This document shows positions 34,989 through 44,313 of a stretch of 64,000 nucleotides of DNA, in pieces. The translations under genes were made by a program, and so were the position numbers. The stretch comes from Sulfuritalea sp. (GTDB lineage Bacteria > Pseudomonadota > Gammaproteobacteria > Burkholderiales > Rhodocyclaceae). The DNA is taken from assembly GCA_016710465.1 (NCBI GenBank), contig JADJVS010000012.1, positions 186,001-250,000 of the forward strand. The letters run 5' to 3'. The notes below the pieces were generated by a model. That model was given only the letters and a program-made list of their open reading frames with translations. It was not told the DNA's origin and did not search any database. Position 1 is the first letter of the stretch, and every line of letters begins with the position of its first letter.

Positions 34989-35792
34989 ATGCGCTGCATC
35001 ATGGAATTCGCACTCAATCCCCTGCTCCCGCTTTCCGGCTTTGTCGTCGGCACCCTCGTCGGCCTGAGCGGCGTCGGTGGCGGCTCGCTGATGACACCGT
35101 TACTGGTTCTGCTGTTCGGCTTCAAGCCGGCAACCGCTGTGGGCACTGACTTGCTATACGCGGCCATCACCAAGAGCGGCGGTTCCTGGGTCCATCACCG
35201 TCACGGCAACATCGAGTGGACGATTACCGGCCGGTTGGCGCTGGGCAGCGTTCCGGCCGCCGCGCTGACACTGCTGATTCTGGCCCGACTTGGAGTTCAG
35301 GGCCACGGCGCGACGGGGCTGATCTCGGTGGTGCTCGGCTTTGCCTTGTTGCTGACCGCGCTATCCCTGTTCTTCCGCCAGCGCTTGCTGGATATCGCGA
35401 AACGCCGTAGCGCCAGCGCCGACTCTTTGCAAGGCCATGTGGCCGATCTGACCGTCCTGGTCGGCGCCGTGCTCGGTGTGCTGGTGACCATCTCCTCGGT
35501 CGGCGCCGGGGCGCTGGGCGTGACGGCGCTGACTTTCCTCTATCCACAACTCGCCACTCGCCGCATCGTCGGTTCGGACATCGCCCATGCCGTGCCGCTG
35601 ACCCTGGTTGCCGGCCTGGGCCACTGGTGGCTGGGCACGGTTGATGTGGTGCTGCTGGTTTCGCTGCTGATCGGTTCCCTGCCGGGCATCGCGCTCGGCG
35701 CCCATTTCGCCGCCAGAGTGCCGGAGCCGGCGCTGCGCGGCCTGCTCGCCTCGGTCTTGTTGCTGGTCGGCGGCAAGCTGATCCTCGCTTAA
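34989..35792 (+). CDS. Sulfite/sulfonate exporter family protein TauE/SafE
   Basis: 267-aa membrane protein with about seven or eight segments and the duplicated family motif (GTLVGLSGVGGGSLMTPLL near the N-terminus; VLGVLVTISSVGAGALGVTAL in the second half). TauE/SafE proteins export sulfite, sulfoacetate or related anions; next to CysB and sulfite reductase a role in sulfite export or sulfate uptake is likely. ATG 34989 gives an almost leaderless start; ATG 35001 is an alternative. Neither has a Shine-Dalgarno. Confidence 0.85.
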   Translation: MRCIMEFALNPLLPLSGFVVGTLVGLSGVGGGSLMTPLLVLLFGFKPATAVGTDLLYAAITKSGGSWVHHRHGNIEWTITGRLALGSVPAAALTLLILARLGVQGHGATGLISVVLGFALLLTALSLFFRQRLLDIAKRRSASADSLQGHVADLTVLVGAVLGVLVTISSVGAGALGVTALTFLYPQLATRRIVGSDIAHAVPLTLVAGLGHWWLGTVDVVLLVSLLIGSLPGIALGAHFAARVPEPALRGLLASVLLLVGGKLILA

Positions 35793-35801
35793 GGAACCCC
35801 A

Positions 35802-37497
35802 ATGTACAAATACGACGACTACGACCACGCCATCGTCCAGGCCCGCATTGCCCAGTTTCGCGGCCAGACGGAGCGCTATCTCGCCGGCAAGCTGAGCGAC
35901 GACGAGTTCCGCCCGCTACGCCTGCAAAACGGCCTCTACATTCAGCGTCATGGCCCGATGCTGCGGCTGGCGGTGCCTTACGGCCTGCTCTCGGCCGCGC
36001 AATTGCGCCGCTTCGCCGACCTTGCCCGCCGCTACGATCGCGGCTTCGGCCACTTCACCACGCGCCACAACCTGCAACTGAACTGGGTCAAGCTGGCCGA
36101 GGTGCCGGACATCCTCGCCGATCTGGCGCGGGACGAACTGCACGCGATCCAGACCTCCGGCAACTGCATCCGCAACGTCACCACCGACCACTTCGCCGGC
36201 GTCGCCGCCGACGAAATCGCCGATCCGCGCCCTTGGGCCGAAATCCTGCGCCAGTGGTCCACCTTCCACCCGGAGTTCGCCTACCTGCCGCGCAAGTTCA
36301 AGGTTGCGATCTCGGGCGCCACGGAAGACCGCGCCGCAATACAGGTCCATGACCTCGGCTTGCAGGTAGTCAAGAACGATGCCGGCGAGATCGGCTTCAA
36401 GGTTTATGCCCGGCGGCGGCCTCGGGCGCACCCCGCTGCTGGGCCAAGTGATTCGCCAGTTCCTGCCCTGGCAGCACCTGCTGAACTACACCGAGGCACT
36501 GGTGCGCGTCTTCAACCGCCACGGCCGCCGCGACAACGCCTACAAGGCGCGCATCAAAATCCTGGTCAAGGCGCTCGGCCGCGAGGAATTCACGCGGCAG
36601 GTCGAGGCGGAATGGGCGCACCTGAAAAACGGTCCCGCGACCCTGACAGCCGCGGAGGTAGATCGCGTAAGCGCGCAGTTCGCAGCGCCGGCCTATGAAA
36701 CGCTGGCCGAAAACGACCTCTGCCACCTCGCCCATCTGCGTGAAGACAAGGCCTTCTCGCGCTGGGTCGAGCGCAACGTGCAGGCGCACAAAGTGGCCGG
36801 CTACGCCGCCGTCACGCTGTCGCTGAAAAAACCCGGCGCCGCGCCGGGTGATGCAAGCTCGGAACAGATGGAGGCCGCCGCCGACCTCGCCGAGCGCTAC
36901 AGCTTCGGCGAGATCCGCGTCTCCCACGAACAGAACCTGATCCTCGCCGACGTGCCGCAGCGCGAGCTCTACACCGTCTGGCACCGCGCCAAGGCCGCCG
37001 GCCTGGCTGCGCCCACCGCAGGCCTGATCCAGGACCTGATCGCCTGCCCCGGTGGCGATTTCTGCGCCCTGGCCAATGCCCGCTCGCTACCGATCGCCGC
37101 CGCGATCCAGGAACGTTTCGAGGATCTCGACTACCAGCACGACATCGGCGACCTGGAGCTCAACATCTCCGGCTGCATGAATTCCTGTGGTCACCATCAC
37201 CTCGGCGCGATCGGCATCCTCGGCGTCGACAAGAACGGAGAGGAGTGGTACCAGATCACGCTCGGCGGCCGCCAGGGCAACCATGCTCGCATCGGTGAAG
37301 TGATCGGCCGGGCATTTCCCGCCGCCGAGGTGCCGGATGCCATCGAACGCCTGATCGGCGCCTATCTCGCCCATCGCCATGCCGACGAACGCTTCATCGA
37401 TACCTTCGACCGCATCGGCATCGAAACCTTTCAAACCGCTGCCTATCAACGCAACCCCGCCCACCCCCATCAATCAAGGAGAGTCGCAAATGGCTAA
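35802..37497 (+). pseudogene. cysI: Sulfite reductase hemoprotein (CysI, ferredoxin-type), one frameshift
   Basis: Assimilatory siroheme and 4Fe-4S sulfite reductase that reduces sulfite to sulfide. The first frame runs from ATG 35802 (MYKYDDYDHAI) to GEIGFKVYA, then the +1 frame continues GGGLGRTPLLGQVIRQFLPWQHLL to the stop at 37497. Removing one C from the CCC at 36409-36411 gives a 564-aa enzyme with the cofactor cysteines CPGGDFC and CMNSCGHH intact. Because all neighbouring cys genes are intact, a sequencing error is more likely than true loss. Overlaps the next gene by 8 bp. Confidence 0.88.
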
Positions 37498-38017
37498 CAA
37501 GCAGATCATCAAGGAGCGTCGCCTGCAGGACGACGCCTGGAAAGTCGTCAACCTGGTCGACGGCGAAGCGCCCTTCGACGTCTGCCTGCCGTTCGGCCCG
37601 TTGCTGGTGCCGGTCTCGGTTTGGAAGGCGAAGAAATCCTGCCTGATCGCCCGCGAATACGAGCACGGCACGCCGCTGGGTATCTGGCTCGCGCCGGAGG
37701 ACGATATCGCCGAAATCGCCGCGGACATCGACGATTTCACCGTAATCGCCGTGCATTTCCCGAAATTCGCCGACGGCCGTGGCTATTCGACGGCGCACCT
37801 GCTGCGCGAGCGCCACGGCTATGACGGCGAACTGCGCGCCTTCGGTGACATCGGCCGCGACCATATCTTCTTCCTCAACCGCGTCGGCTTCGATGCCTTC
37901 GTGCTGGGTGAAGGCAAGAACGCCGAAGACGCGCTGGCCGCATTCGACGACTTCCCCGAGAGCTATCAGGGCGACGCGGTCCAGCCGCTGCCCCTGTTCC
38001 GCCGACGGGCTGCCTGA
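37490..38017 (+). CDS. DUF934 protein of sulfur assimilation
   Basis: 175-aa DUF934 protein, regularly found between sulfite reductase and cysH in beta- and gammaproteobacteria; its exact role is not known, though a part in electron supply to or stability of sulfite reductase has been proposed. Key stretches are VVNLVDGEAPFDVCLPFGPLLVPVSVW, FPKFADGRGYSTAHLLRER and DIGRDHIFFLNRVGFDAF. ATG 37490 has AAGGAGAG upstream. Confidence 0.88.
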   Translation: MANKQIIKERRLQDDAWKVVNLVDGEAPFDVCLPFGPLLVPVSVWKAKKSCLIAREYEHGTPLGIWLAPEDDIAEIAADIDDFTVIAVHFPKFADGRGYSTAHLLRERHGYDGELRAFGDIGRDHIFFLNRVGFDAFVLGEGKNAEDALAAFDDFPESYQGDAVQPLPLFRRRAA

Positions 38018-38040
38018 ACGCCGATTTTCTGGAGACTGCA

Positions 38041-38820
38041 ATGCTGCGCGAAAACCTGCCCGATCTTGCCGACCTCGAACTGGTCGGCACCGTGGCCGAG
38101 AAGGCCGTCCGCGTCAAACAACTGCTGCGCGATGTCGCGCGCGACTATGCACCCATAGTGTTCGCCAACAGCCTGGGTGCCGAGGACATGGTGCTGACCG
38201 ACATGATCTGGGGCGAGAACCTGGACATCGAAGTCTTTTCGCTGGATACCGGACGCCTGCCGGCCGAGACCTATGAGCTGATAGCCCGTGCCGAGCGCCG
38301 CTACGGCCGCCGTCTGAACGTCTTCGCGCCGCGCCACGACACGGTGCAGGACTTCGTCGCCGGCTACGGCATCAACGGCTTCTACGATTCGGTGGATGCG
38401 CGCAAGGCCTGCTGCCAGGCGCGCAAGATCGAGCCGCTGCGACGTGCCCTGGCCGGCAAGCAGGCCTGGATCACCGGCCTGCGCGCGGCGCAGTCGCCGA
38501 CCCGCGACAAACTCAAGACAGTGGCCTTTGACCACGGCAACAACCTGGTCAAGATCAGCCCGCTGGCCGACTGGAGCGAGCGCGAGGTGTGGGTCTATCT
38601 GCGCGCCAACCGCGTGCCCTGGAACACGCTGCACGAACGCGGCTACCCCTCGATCGGCTGCGGCCCCTGCACCCGGGCGATCCAGCCCGGCGAGGATGTG
38701 CGCGCCGGTCGCTGGTGGTGGGAGAGCGCCGACACCAAGGAGTGCGGACTGCATCTGGTGGACGGCAGGCTGACGCGGGTGACAAGAGTCGGCGCCGATG
38801 ACACGGCGGTGGCGGCATGA
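38041..38820 (+). CDS. cysH: Adenylyl-sulfate (APS) reductase, CysH
   Basis: 259-aa thioredoxin-dependent reductase giving sulfite and AMP. The 4Fe-4S ligands CC (124-125), Cys207 and Cys210 (CGPC) and the catalytic Cys235 (KECGLH) are present, which marks it as an APS reductase rather than a PAPS reductase. This fits the absence of an APS kinase (cysC) in the cluster. The end overlaps cysD by 4 bp. Confidence 0.94.
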   Translation: MLRENLPDLADLELVGTVAEKAVRVKQLLRDVARDYAPIVFANSLGAEDMVLTDMIWGENLDIEVFSLDTGRLPAETYELIARAERRYGRRLNVFAPRHDTVQDFVAGYGINGFYDSVDARKACCQARKIEPLRRALAGKQAWITGLRAAQSPTRDKLKTVAFDHGNNLVKISPLADWSEREVWVYLRANRVPWNTLHERGYPSIGCGPCTRAIQPGEDVRAGRWWWESADTKECGLHLVDGRLTRVTRVGADDTAVAA

Positions 38821-39743
38821 ACGCGACCACACTCCAGGCGGCGAGGCACGGGCTCGATCATCTCGACTGGCTGGAAGCGGAGGCCATCCATATCCTGCGC
38901 GAAGTGGCGGGGCAGTGCGCCAATCCGGCGCTGCTGTTCTCCGGCGGCAAGGACTCGATCGTGCTCTTGCGCCTGGCCGAGAAGGCCTTCCGCCCCGGTC
39001 GCTTTCCGTTTCCGCTGCTGCACATCGATACCGGGCACAACTATCCCGAGGTCATCGACTTTCGCGATGCCCGCGCCTGCCAGCTTGGCGAGCGCTTGAT
39101 CGTCCGCTCGGTCGAGAACTCCATTTCAAGGGGCACGGTGCGGCTCAAGTCGGCTGACGAGTCGCGCAACAAGCACCAGTCGGTGACCTTGCTCGAAGCC
39201 ATCGGCGAATTCGGCTTCGATGCCTGCATCGGCGGCGCCCGGCGCGACGAAGAGAAGGCCCGCGCCAAGGAGCGCATCTTTTCCTTCCGCGACGAGTTTG
39301 GTGGCTGGGACCCGAAGAACCAGCGGCCCGAACTGTGGGACCTGTTCAACGCCCGGGTACACACGGGGGAAAACATTCGCGCCTTTCCGATCTCGAACTG
39401 GACCGAGCTCGATGTCTGGCAATACATCGCCCGTGAAGGCCTGGCCCTGCCGGCGATCTACTTCGCGCATTGGCGGCCGGTGGTGCGCCGGGGCGGGTTG
39501 CTGCAACCGGTGACGGACATCAGCCCAGCCGGCGACGGTGAAGCGGTGGAACTGTTGCGCGTTCGCTTCCGCACGGTGGGTGACATCACCTGCACCGCAC
39601 CCGTGGAATCGGACGCGGATACGGTGGAGAAGATCATTGTCGAGACGGCGACCACCACGATCACCGAACGCGGCGCCACCCGTCTGGACGATCAGGCCTC
39701 CGAGGCGGCAATGGAGCAGCGCAAGAAGGAGGGCTATTTCTGA
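38817..39743 (+). CDS. cysD: Sulfate adenylyltransferase subunit 2 (CysD)
   Basis: 308-aa catalytic subunit of ATP sulfurylase, which makes APS from sulfate and ATP together with CysN. The PP-loop LLFSGGKDSIVLLRLAEKAF, HIDTGHNYPEVI and the C-terminal GGLLQPVTDIS are conserved. Stop and cysN start share one base (TGATG), giving tight translational coupling for a 1:1 complex. Confidence 0.96.
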   Translation: MNATTLQAARHGLDHLDWLEAEAIHILREVAGQCANPALLFSGGKDSIVLLRLAEKAFRPGRFPFPLLHIDTGHNYPEVIDFRDARACQLGERLIVRSVENSISRGTVRLKSADESRNKHQSVTLLEAIGEFGFDACIGGARRDEEKARAKERIFSFRDEFGGWDPKNQRPELWDLFNARVHTGENIRAFPISNWTELDVWQYIAREGLALPAIYFAHWRPVVRRGGLLQPVTDISPAGDGEAVELLRVRFRTVGDITCTAPVESDADTVEKIIVETATTTITERGATRLDDQASEAAMEQRKKEGYF

Positions 39744-41041
39744 TGAGCGCCATCGAACACATTCCCGAGTTTTCCCGTCCCATCGACAACGGCCTGCTGC
39801 GCTTCCTTACCTGCGGCAGCGTCGACGACGGCAAGAGCACCTTGATCGGTCGGCTGCTCTACGACACCAAGGCAATCCTCGCCGACACCCTGCATGCGAT
39901 CGAGAAGACCTCGCTGCGGCGCGGCCTGGAAGCGGTCGACCTGTCGCTGCTTACCGACGGCCTGCAGGCCGAACGCGAACAAGGCATTACCATCGACGTC
40001 GCCTACCGCTACTTCAGCACCGGACGACGCAAGTACATCATTGCCGACGCGCCCGGCCACGAACAGTACACGCGCAACATGGTCACTGCCGCCTCGACCG
40101 CCGATCTGGCGATCATCCTGATCGACGCGCGCAAGGGCGTTCTCACGCAAACCCGTCGTCACTCCTGCCTTGCGCATCTGATGGGGATTCCGCATCTGGT
40201 GGTGGCGGTTAACAAGATGGACCTGGTCGGGTATGACCAGACGGTGTTCGAACGCATTTGCGGGGAATACCTCGCCTTCGCCCGCCAGCTCGGCATCGGG
40301 GATGTGCGCTTCGTCCCGCTTTCCGCCCTCAAGGGCGACATGCTGGTGGATCGCGGCGACAATCTCTCCTGGTACCCAGGTCCGACGCTGATCGAGATTC
40401 TCCAGTCGGCGCCCGCCGCGCACAGCGGGTGCGACGAGCGCTTCCGCTTTCCGGTGCAGTATGTTTGCCGGCCTCGGAAGGCGGACGACCCGGCGCTTCA
40501 TGATTACCGCGGTTTCATGGGCCGGGTTGAATCGGGTGAAATTGCGGTCGGGGACGAGGTCCTGGTTCTGCCCTCGGAGCGGCGCAGCCTGATCAAGGGC
40601 ATCCACGTCGGCGGCAAGCCGCAACCGCGCGCAATCGCGGAACAGTCAGTGACACTGCTGCTCGATGACGAAATTGACGTTTCGCGCGGCGACATGATCG
40701 TGCGTGCCGGGGATCAAGAGTCGGCGCGGGTGACACGGCGAATCGAGGCCATGCTCTGCTGGCTGGGCGACCGGCCGCTGGATGCGCAACGCAAATATCT
40801 GATCCGCCAGACGACACGCGAAACCCGTGCCCTGCTCGACGGCATCGGCCAGCGGCTGGACATCAACACCTTGCAGGAGCATCCAGCCGACGGCTTGGCC
40901 ATGAACGACATCGCCCGTGTCGCCTTCAAGCTGGCGCAGCCGCTGGTCGTCGATAGCTATACGGAAAACCGCGCCACGGGAGCCTTCATTGTCATCGATG
41001 AAAGCACGAACAATACGGTGGGCGCCGGGATGATTCTTTAG
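39743..41041 (+). CDS. cysN: Sulfate adenylyltransferase subunit 1 (CysN)
   Basis: 432-aa GTPase subunit of ATP sulfurylase. G1 GSVDDGKS (25-32), G3 DAPGHEQYTRNM and G4 NKMDLVGY are all present. It has no C-terminal APS kinase domain (CysC), agreeing with the APS-type CysH. Slightly shorter than the E. coli protein but with all three domains. The operon ends at the terminator at 41061-41090. Confidence 0.94.
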   Translation: MSAIEHIPEFSRPIDNGLLRFLTCGSVDDGKSTLIGRLLYDTKAILADTLHAIEKTSLRRGLEAVDLSLLTDGLQAEREQGITIDVAYRYFSTGRRKYIIADAPGHEQYTRNMVTAASTADLAIILIDARKGVLTQTRRHSCLAHLMGIPHLVVAVNKMDLVGYDQTVFERICGEYLAFARQLGIGDVRFVPLSALKGDMLVDRGDNLSWYPGPTLIEILQSAPAAHSGCDERFRFPVQYVCRPRKADDPALHDYRGFMGRVESGEIAVGDEVLVLPSERRSLIKGIHVGGKPQPRAIAEQSVTLLLDDEIDVSRGDMIVRAGDQESARVTRRIEAMLCWLGDRPLDAQRKYLIRQTTRETRALLDGIGQRLDINTLQEHPADGLAMNDIARVAFKLAQPLVVDSYTENRATGAFIVIDESTNNTVGAGMIL

Positions 41042-41060
41042 CCACCCCGAATCACCAACA

Positions 41061-41090
41061 AAAAAGGCCAGGCGACGCCTGGCCCTTTTT
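41061..41090. terminator. Bidirectional terminator between cysN and rplQ
   Basis: AAAAA, a perfect 9-bp stem GGCCAGGCG (41066-41074) with CGCCTGGCC (41076-41084), then CTTTTT. With A-runs on one side and T-runs on the other it can stop both the sulfur operon and the long ribosomal operon arriving from the right. Confidence 0.92.
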
Positions 41091-41105
41091 CTCGCGGCGA
41101 AAACC

Positions 41106-41498
41106 TTATTCGGCGGCCGTCTCGTCGACAACCTCCCCGGCGGGACGATCCAGCAGTTCAACAAACGCCAACGGTGCGTTGTCGCCGACGCGGAATCCCA
41201 TTTTCAGGATGCGCAGGTAACCACCGTTGCGCGCGGCGTAGCGCGGGCCCAGCACCTCGAACAGCTTGCCGACGATCTCGCGATCGCGCGTGCGATCGAA
41301 GGCGAGGCGGCGATTCGCCAGGCTGGGCTTCTTGCCCAGGGTGATCAGGGGCTCCACCACGCGGCGCAATTCCTTGGCCTTGGGCAGGGTGGTCTTGATG
41401 GCCTCGTGGCGCAGCAGTGAAACAGCCATGTTGCGCAGCATCGCCTGGCGATGCGATGAGGTTCGATTGAGCTTGCGAAGTCCGTTACCGTGACGCAT
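41106..41498 (-). CDS. rplQ: 50S ribosomal protein L17
   Basis: 130-aa L17, near the peptide exit tunnel rim. MRHGNGLRKLNRTSSHRQAMLRNM is the family N-terminus and fixes ATG 41498. Last gene of the alpha operon, 128 bp after rpoA; the C-terminal tail after residue 118 is Glu/Val-rich. Confidence 0.96.
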   Translation of the reverse strand: MRHGNGLRKLNRTSSHRQAMLRNMAVSLLRHEAIKTTLPKAKELRRVVEPLITLGKKPSLANRRLAFDRTRDREIVGKLFEVLGPRYAARNGGYLRILKMGFRVGDNAPLAFVELLDRPAGEVVDETAAE

Positions 41499-41626
41499 TT
41501 TGATTCCCTCGTTTTTTGCGGCCACCGCGCGATGCAAATGGCCGGTTAATGGTTATCGAGTCGTATTTTCGTTGAAGCAGGTGCGAGCTTGCGACTTGGC
41601 TGGGCAAACGCCCGGCCCAAATTGAA

Positions 41627-42604
41627 TCAGGACAACTTCTCCAGACCGGCCGGCGGCCAGCTTTCCAGCTTCATGCCCAGCGTCAGGCCGCGCGAAGCCA
41701 GCACTTCCTTGATTTCGTTCAGCGACTTGCGGCCAAGATTCGGCGTCTTGAGCAGCTCGGTTTCGGTGCGCTGGATCAGGTCGCCGATGTAATAGATGTT
41801 CTCGGCCTTGAGGCAGTTGGCGGAACGCACGGTCAGTTCAAGGTCATCGACCGGACGTACCAGCACCGGATCGACCGAGGTCTGCTTCGGTGTCTCGGCC
41901 GACATCGGCGTGCCTTCGAGATCGGCGAAGATCGAGAGCTGCTCCATCAGGATGCGAGCCGCCGTGCGTACGGCTTCCTCGGCATTGTCGATGGCGCCAT
42001 TGGTTTCGATGTCGAGGATCAGCTTGTCCAGGTCGGTGCGCTGCTCGACGCGGGCCGACTCGACGGAATAGCTGACACGACGCACCGGGCTGAATGAGGC
42101 GTCCAGCATGATCTGGCCGATGGCGCGGTTTTCGCGAGCGATTTCGCGCTGGTTGGCCGGAACATAGCCGCGGCCGGACTCGACGCGAATCTGCATGTTC
42201 AATTTGCCGCCGGGGGCGATGTGTGCGATCACGTGGTCGGGATTGACGATCTCTACGTCATGGGTAGACTCGATGTCACGCGCGGTGACCACGCCTTCAC
42301 CACTCTTCGCCAGGGTCAGCGTCGCCTCGCGACGGTTGTGCATCTTCAGCACCACGCCCTTGAGGTTCAGCAGGACATCGACCACGTCTTCGCGCACGCC
42401 GTCCAGCGTCGAGTACTCGTGCAGCACGCCCTCGATCGAAACCTCGGTCGGTGCGACCCCTTCCATCGAAGACAGCAGGATACGACGCAGGGCATTGCCA
42501 AGCGTGTGGCCATAGCCGCGCTCGAAGGGTTCCATCACCACTCGCGCGTGCACCGGCGAAAGTTGCTGAACGTCAATACTGCGGGGTTTCAGAAGTGTGT
42601 GCAT
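41627..42604 (-). CDS. rpoA: DNA-directed RNA polymerase subunit alpha
   Basis: 325 aa. The N-terminal dimerisation domain (ERGYGHTLGNALRRILLSSMEG) and the C-terminal domain (about 245-320, with VRSANCLKAENIYYIGDLI and LGRKSLNEIKEVLASRGL) that contacts UP elements and activators are both complete. ATG 42604 is preferred over ATG 42610 because GAGGG then sits seven bases upstream. Confidence 0.97.
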   Translation of the reverse strand: MHTLLKPRSIDVQQLSPVHARVVMEPFERGYGHTLGNALRRILLSSMEGVAPTEVSIEGVLHEYSTLDGVREDVVDVLLNLKGVVLKMHNRREATLTLAKSGEGVVTARDIESTHDVEIVNPDHVIAHIAPGGKLNMQIRVESGRGYVPANQREIARENRAIGQIMLDASFSPVRRVSYSVESARVEQRTDLDKLILDIETNGAIDNAEEAVRTAARILMEQLSIFADLEGTPMSAETPKQTSVDPVLVRPVDDLELTVRSANCLKAENIYYIGDLIQRTETELLKTPNLGRKSLNEIKEVLASRGLTLGMKLESWPPAGLEKLS

Positions 42605-42665
42605 GTGCATTCCCTCAAATGGGCAACGCCTGGCGTCCATGGGACGCCAGGCGCATGACTACGAA

Positions 42666-43295
42666 TTAGCGCGAATACAGTTCGACCACCAGGCCTTCGT
42701 TGATCGACGGGGGCAGGTCTTCGCGAGCTGGCATGGCCTTGAAAGTACCCTTGCCAGCCTTGGCGTCAACCTCGATCCACTCCGGAAAACCACGCGATCC
42801 GGCGGCTTCGATGGCGGCCTTGGTGCGCAGGTGCCCGCGCGTACCGTCGGTCAGTTGGATCACATCGCCGGGACGCACGCTGTAGGAGGGAATATTCACG
42901 CGCTTGCCATTGATCAGCACGCCGTTATGGCGCACCACCTGGCGAGCCTCCGCGCGCGACGCGCCGAAACCCATGCGATAGGCGACGGTGTCGAGACGGC
43001 TTTCGAGGAGCTTCAGCAAATTCTCGCCGGTCTGCCCCTTCTTGCGCTCGGCATCGGCGAAGACCCTGCGGAACTGGCGTTCAAGAATGCCGTAGATGCG
43101 GCGAATCTTCTGCTTCTCGCGCAGTTGGGTGCCGTAGCCCGACAGGCGCTGGCCGGACTTCTGGCCGTGCTGTCCGGGCGCATAGGAACGGCGCTCGACG
43201 GAGCACTTGTCGGTAAAACACTTTTCGCCTTTGAGGAAGAGTTTCTCGCCCTCGCGGCGGCACTGACGGCACTTGGCGTCTAGGTTGCGGGCCAT
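42666..43295 (-). CDS. rpsD: 30S ribosomal protein S4
   Basis: 209-aa primary 16S-binding protein. The N-terminus keeps four cysteines (Cys9, Cys12, Cys26, Cys31) of the zinc-binding form of S4; the S4 RNA-binding domain spans about 98-160 (LESRLDTVAYRMGFGASRAEARQVVRHNGV). In many bacteria S4 also represses the alpha operon; no pseudoknot was identified here. Confidence 0.96.
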   Translation of the reverse strand: MARNLDAKCRQCRREGEKLFLKGEKCFTDKCSVERRSYAPGQHGQKSGQRLSGYGTQLREKQKIRRIYGILERQFRRVFADAERKKGQTGENLLKLLESRLDTVAYRMGFGASRAEARQVVRHNGVLINGKRVNIPSYSVRPGDVIQLTDGTRGHLRTKAAIEAAGSRGFPEWIEVDAKAGKGTFKAMPAREDLPPSINEGLVVELYSR

Positions 43296-43313
43296 GGTGT
43301 CGGGTCCTTTGCC

Positions 43314-43703
43314 TTAGATGCGACGGCGCTTGGGCGGCCGGCATCCATTGTGGGGAATCGGGGTAATGTCGGTGATGCTGGTGATCTTCATGCCGAGCGC
43401 ATTGAGCGCGCGAACGGCCGACTCACGGCCGGGGCCGGGGCCCTTGATGCGGACTTCCAGGTTCTTCACGCCGCACTCCTGGGCCGCCTTGCCGGCGGCC
43501 TCGGCGGCGATCTGCGCGGCGAACGGAGTCGACTTGCGCGAGCCCTTGAAACCGGCGCCACCCGAGGTCGCCCAAGACAATGCATTGCCCTGGCGATCGG
43601 TAATGGTGATGATGGTGTTGTTGAAGGAAGCGTGAACGTGCGCGATGCCTTCGGCAACGTTCTTCTTGACCTTCTTGCGAACTTTGGTAGCGGTCTTTGC
43701 CAT
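43314..43703 (-). CDS. rpsK: 30S ribosomal protein S11
   Basis: 129-aa platform protein beside the mRNA exit path. The family core GIAHVHASFNNTIITITDRQGN and the C-terminal PIPHNGCRPPKRRRI are intact. Lies 18 bp before rpsD. Confidence 0.97.
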   Translation of the reverse strand: MAKTATKVRKKVKKNVAEGIAHVHASFNNTIITITDRQGNALSWATSGGAGFKGSRKSTPFAAQIAAEAAGKAAQECGVKNLEVRIKGPGPGRESAVRALNALGMKITSITDITPIPHNGCRPPKRRRI

Positions 43704-43718
43704 GTGCTGGTTCCTGGT

Positions 43719-44084
43719 TTACTTCTTGCCCATCGAAATTGCCTTGCGCGGCCCCTTGCGGGTACGCGCGTTGGTGCGCGTGCGCTGACCGCGCACGGGC
43801 AGGCCACGGCGATGACGGACACCGCGGTAGCAGCCAAGATCCATGAGGCGCTTGATGTTCATCGTCACTTCGCGGCGCAGATCGCCCTCGACGGAGAACT
43901 TGCCTACCTCCTCGCGCAAGCGATCCATCTCGCTGTCGGTGAGTTCCTTGATCTTGGTCGAACGCTTGACGCCGACGGCGTCGCAGATCTTCCGGGCACG
44001 GGTACGGCCGATGCCGTAGATCGCCGTCAATGCGATCTCCGCGTGCTGGTGGTTCGGGATGTTGACGCCTGCTATGCGAGCCAT
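43719..44084 (-). CDS. rpsM: 30S ribosomal protein S13
   Basis: 121-aa head protein forming bridges to the 50S subunit. MARIAGVNIPNHQHAEIALTAIYGIG and the basic tail GQRTRTNARTRKGPRK, which reaches toward the P-site tRNA, are complete. First gene of the alpha operon proper, 89 bp after rpmJ. Confidence 0.97.
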   Translation of the reverse strand: MARIAGVNIPNHQHAEIALTAIYGIGRTRARKICDAVGVKRSTKIKELTDSEMDRLREEVGKFSVEGDLRREVTMNIKRLMDLGCYRGVRHRRGLPVRGQRTRTNARTRKGPRKAISMGKK

Positions 44085-44173
44085 GTGCTTACCTGTTCTT
44101 CACCGCCGGTGCGATGTGGCGGGTTAGCTGAAAATTGGGAAACTGCTAAGTATATCCGATCGCCGCTGCCTGA

Positions 44174-44287
44174 TCAACCTTGGCGCTGCTTGTGGCGCGG
44201 ATCGGTACAGATGATCCTCACCACGCCGTTGCGGCGGATGACTTTGCAGTTACGGCAGATACGTTTGACCGAAGCCAGAACTTTCAT
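44174..44287 (-). CDS. rpmJ: 50S ribosomal protein L36
   Basis: 37-aa protein, MKVLASVKRICRNCKVIRRN onward, ending in RHKQRQG. Cys11, Cys14, Cys27 and His32 make the zinc-ribbon (C+) form of L36. It is too short for most automatic calls but has the expected place between secY/infA and rpsM. Confidence 0.95.
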   Translation of the reverse strand: MKVLASVKRICRNCKVIRRNGVVRIICTDPRHKQRQG

Positions 44288-44313
44288 TGGATTTCTCCGG
44301 AAAAATTACAACA

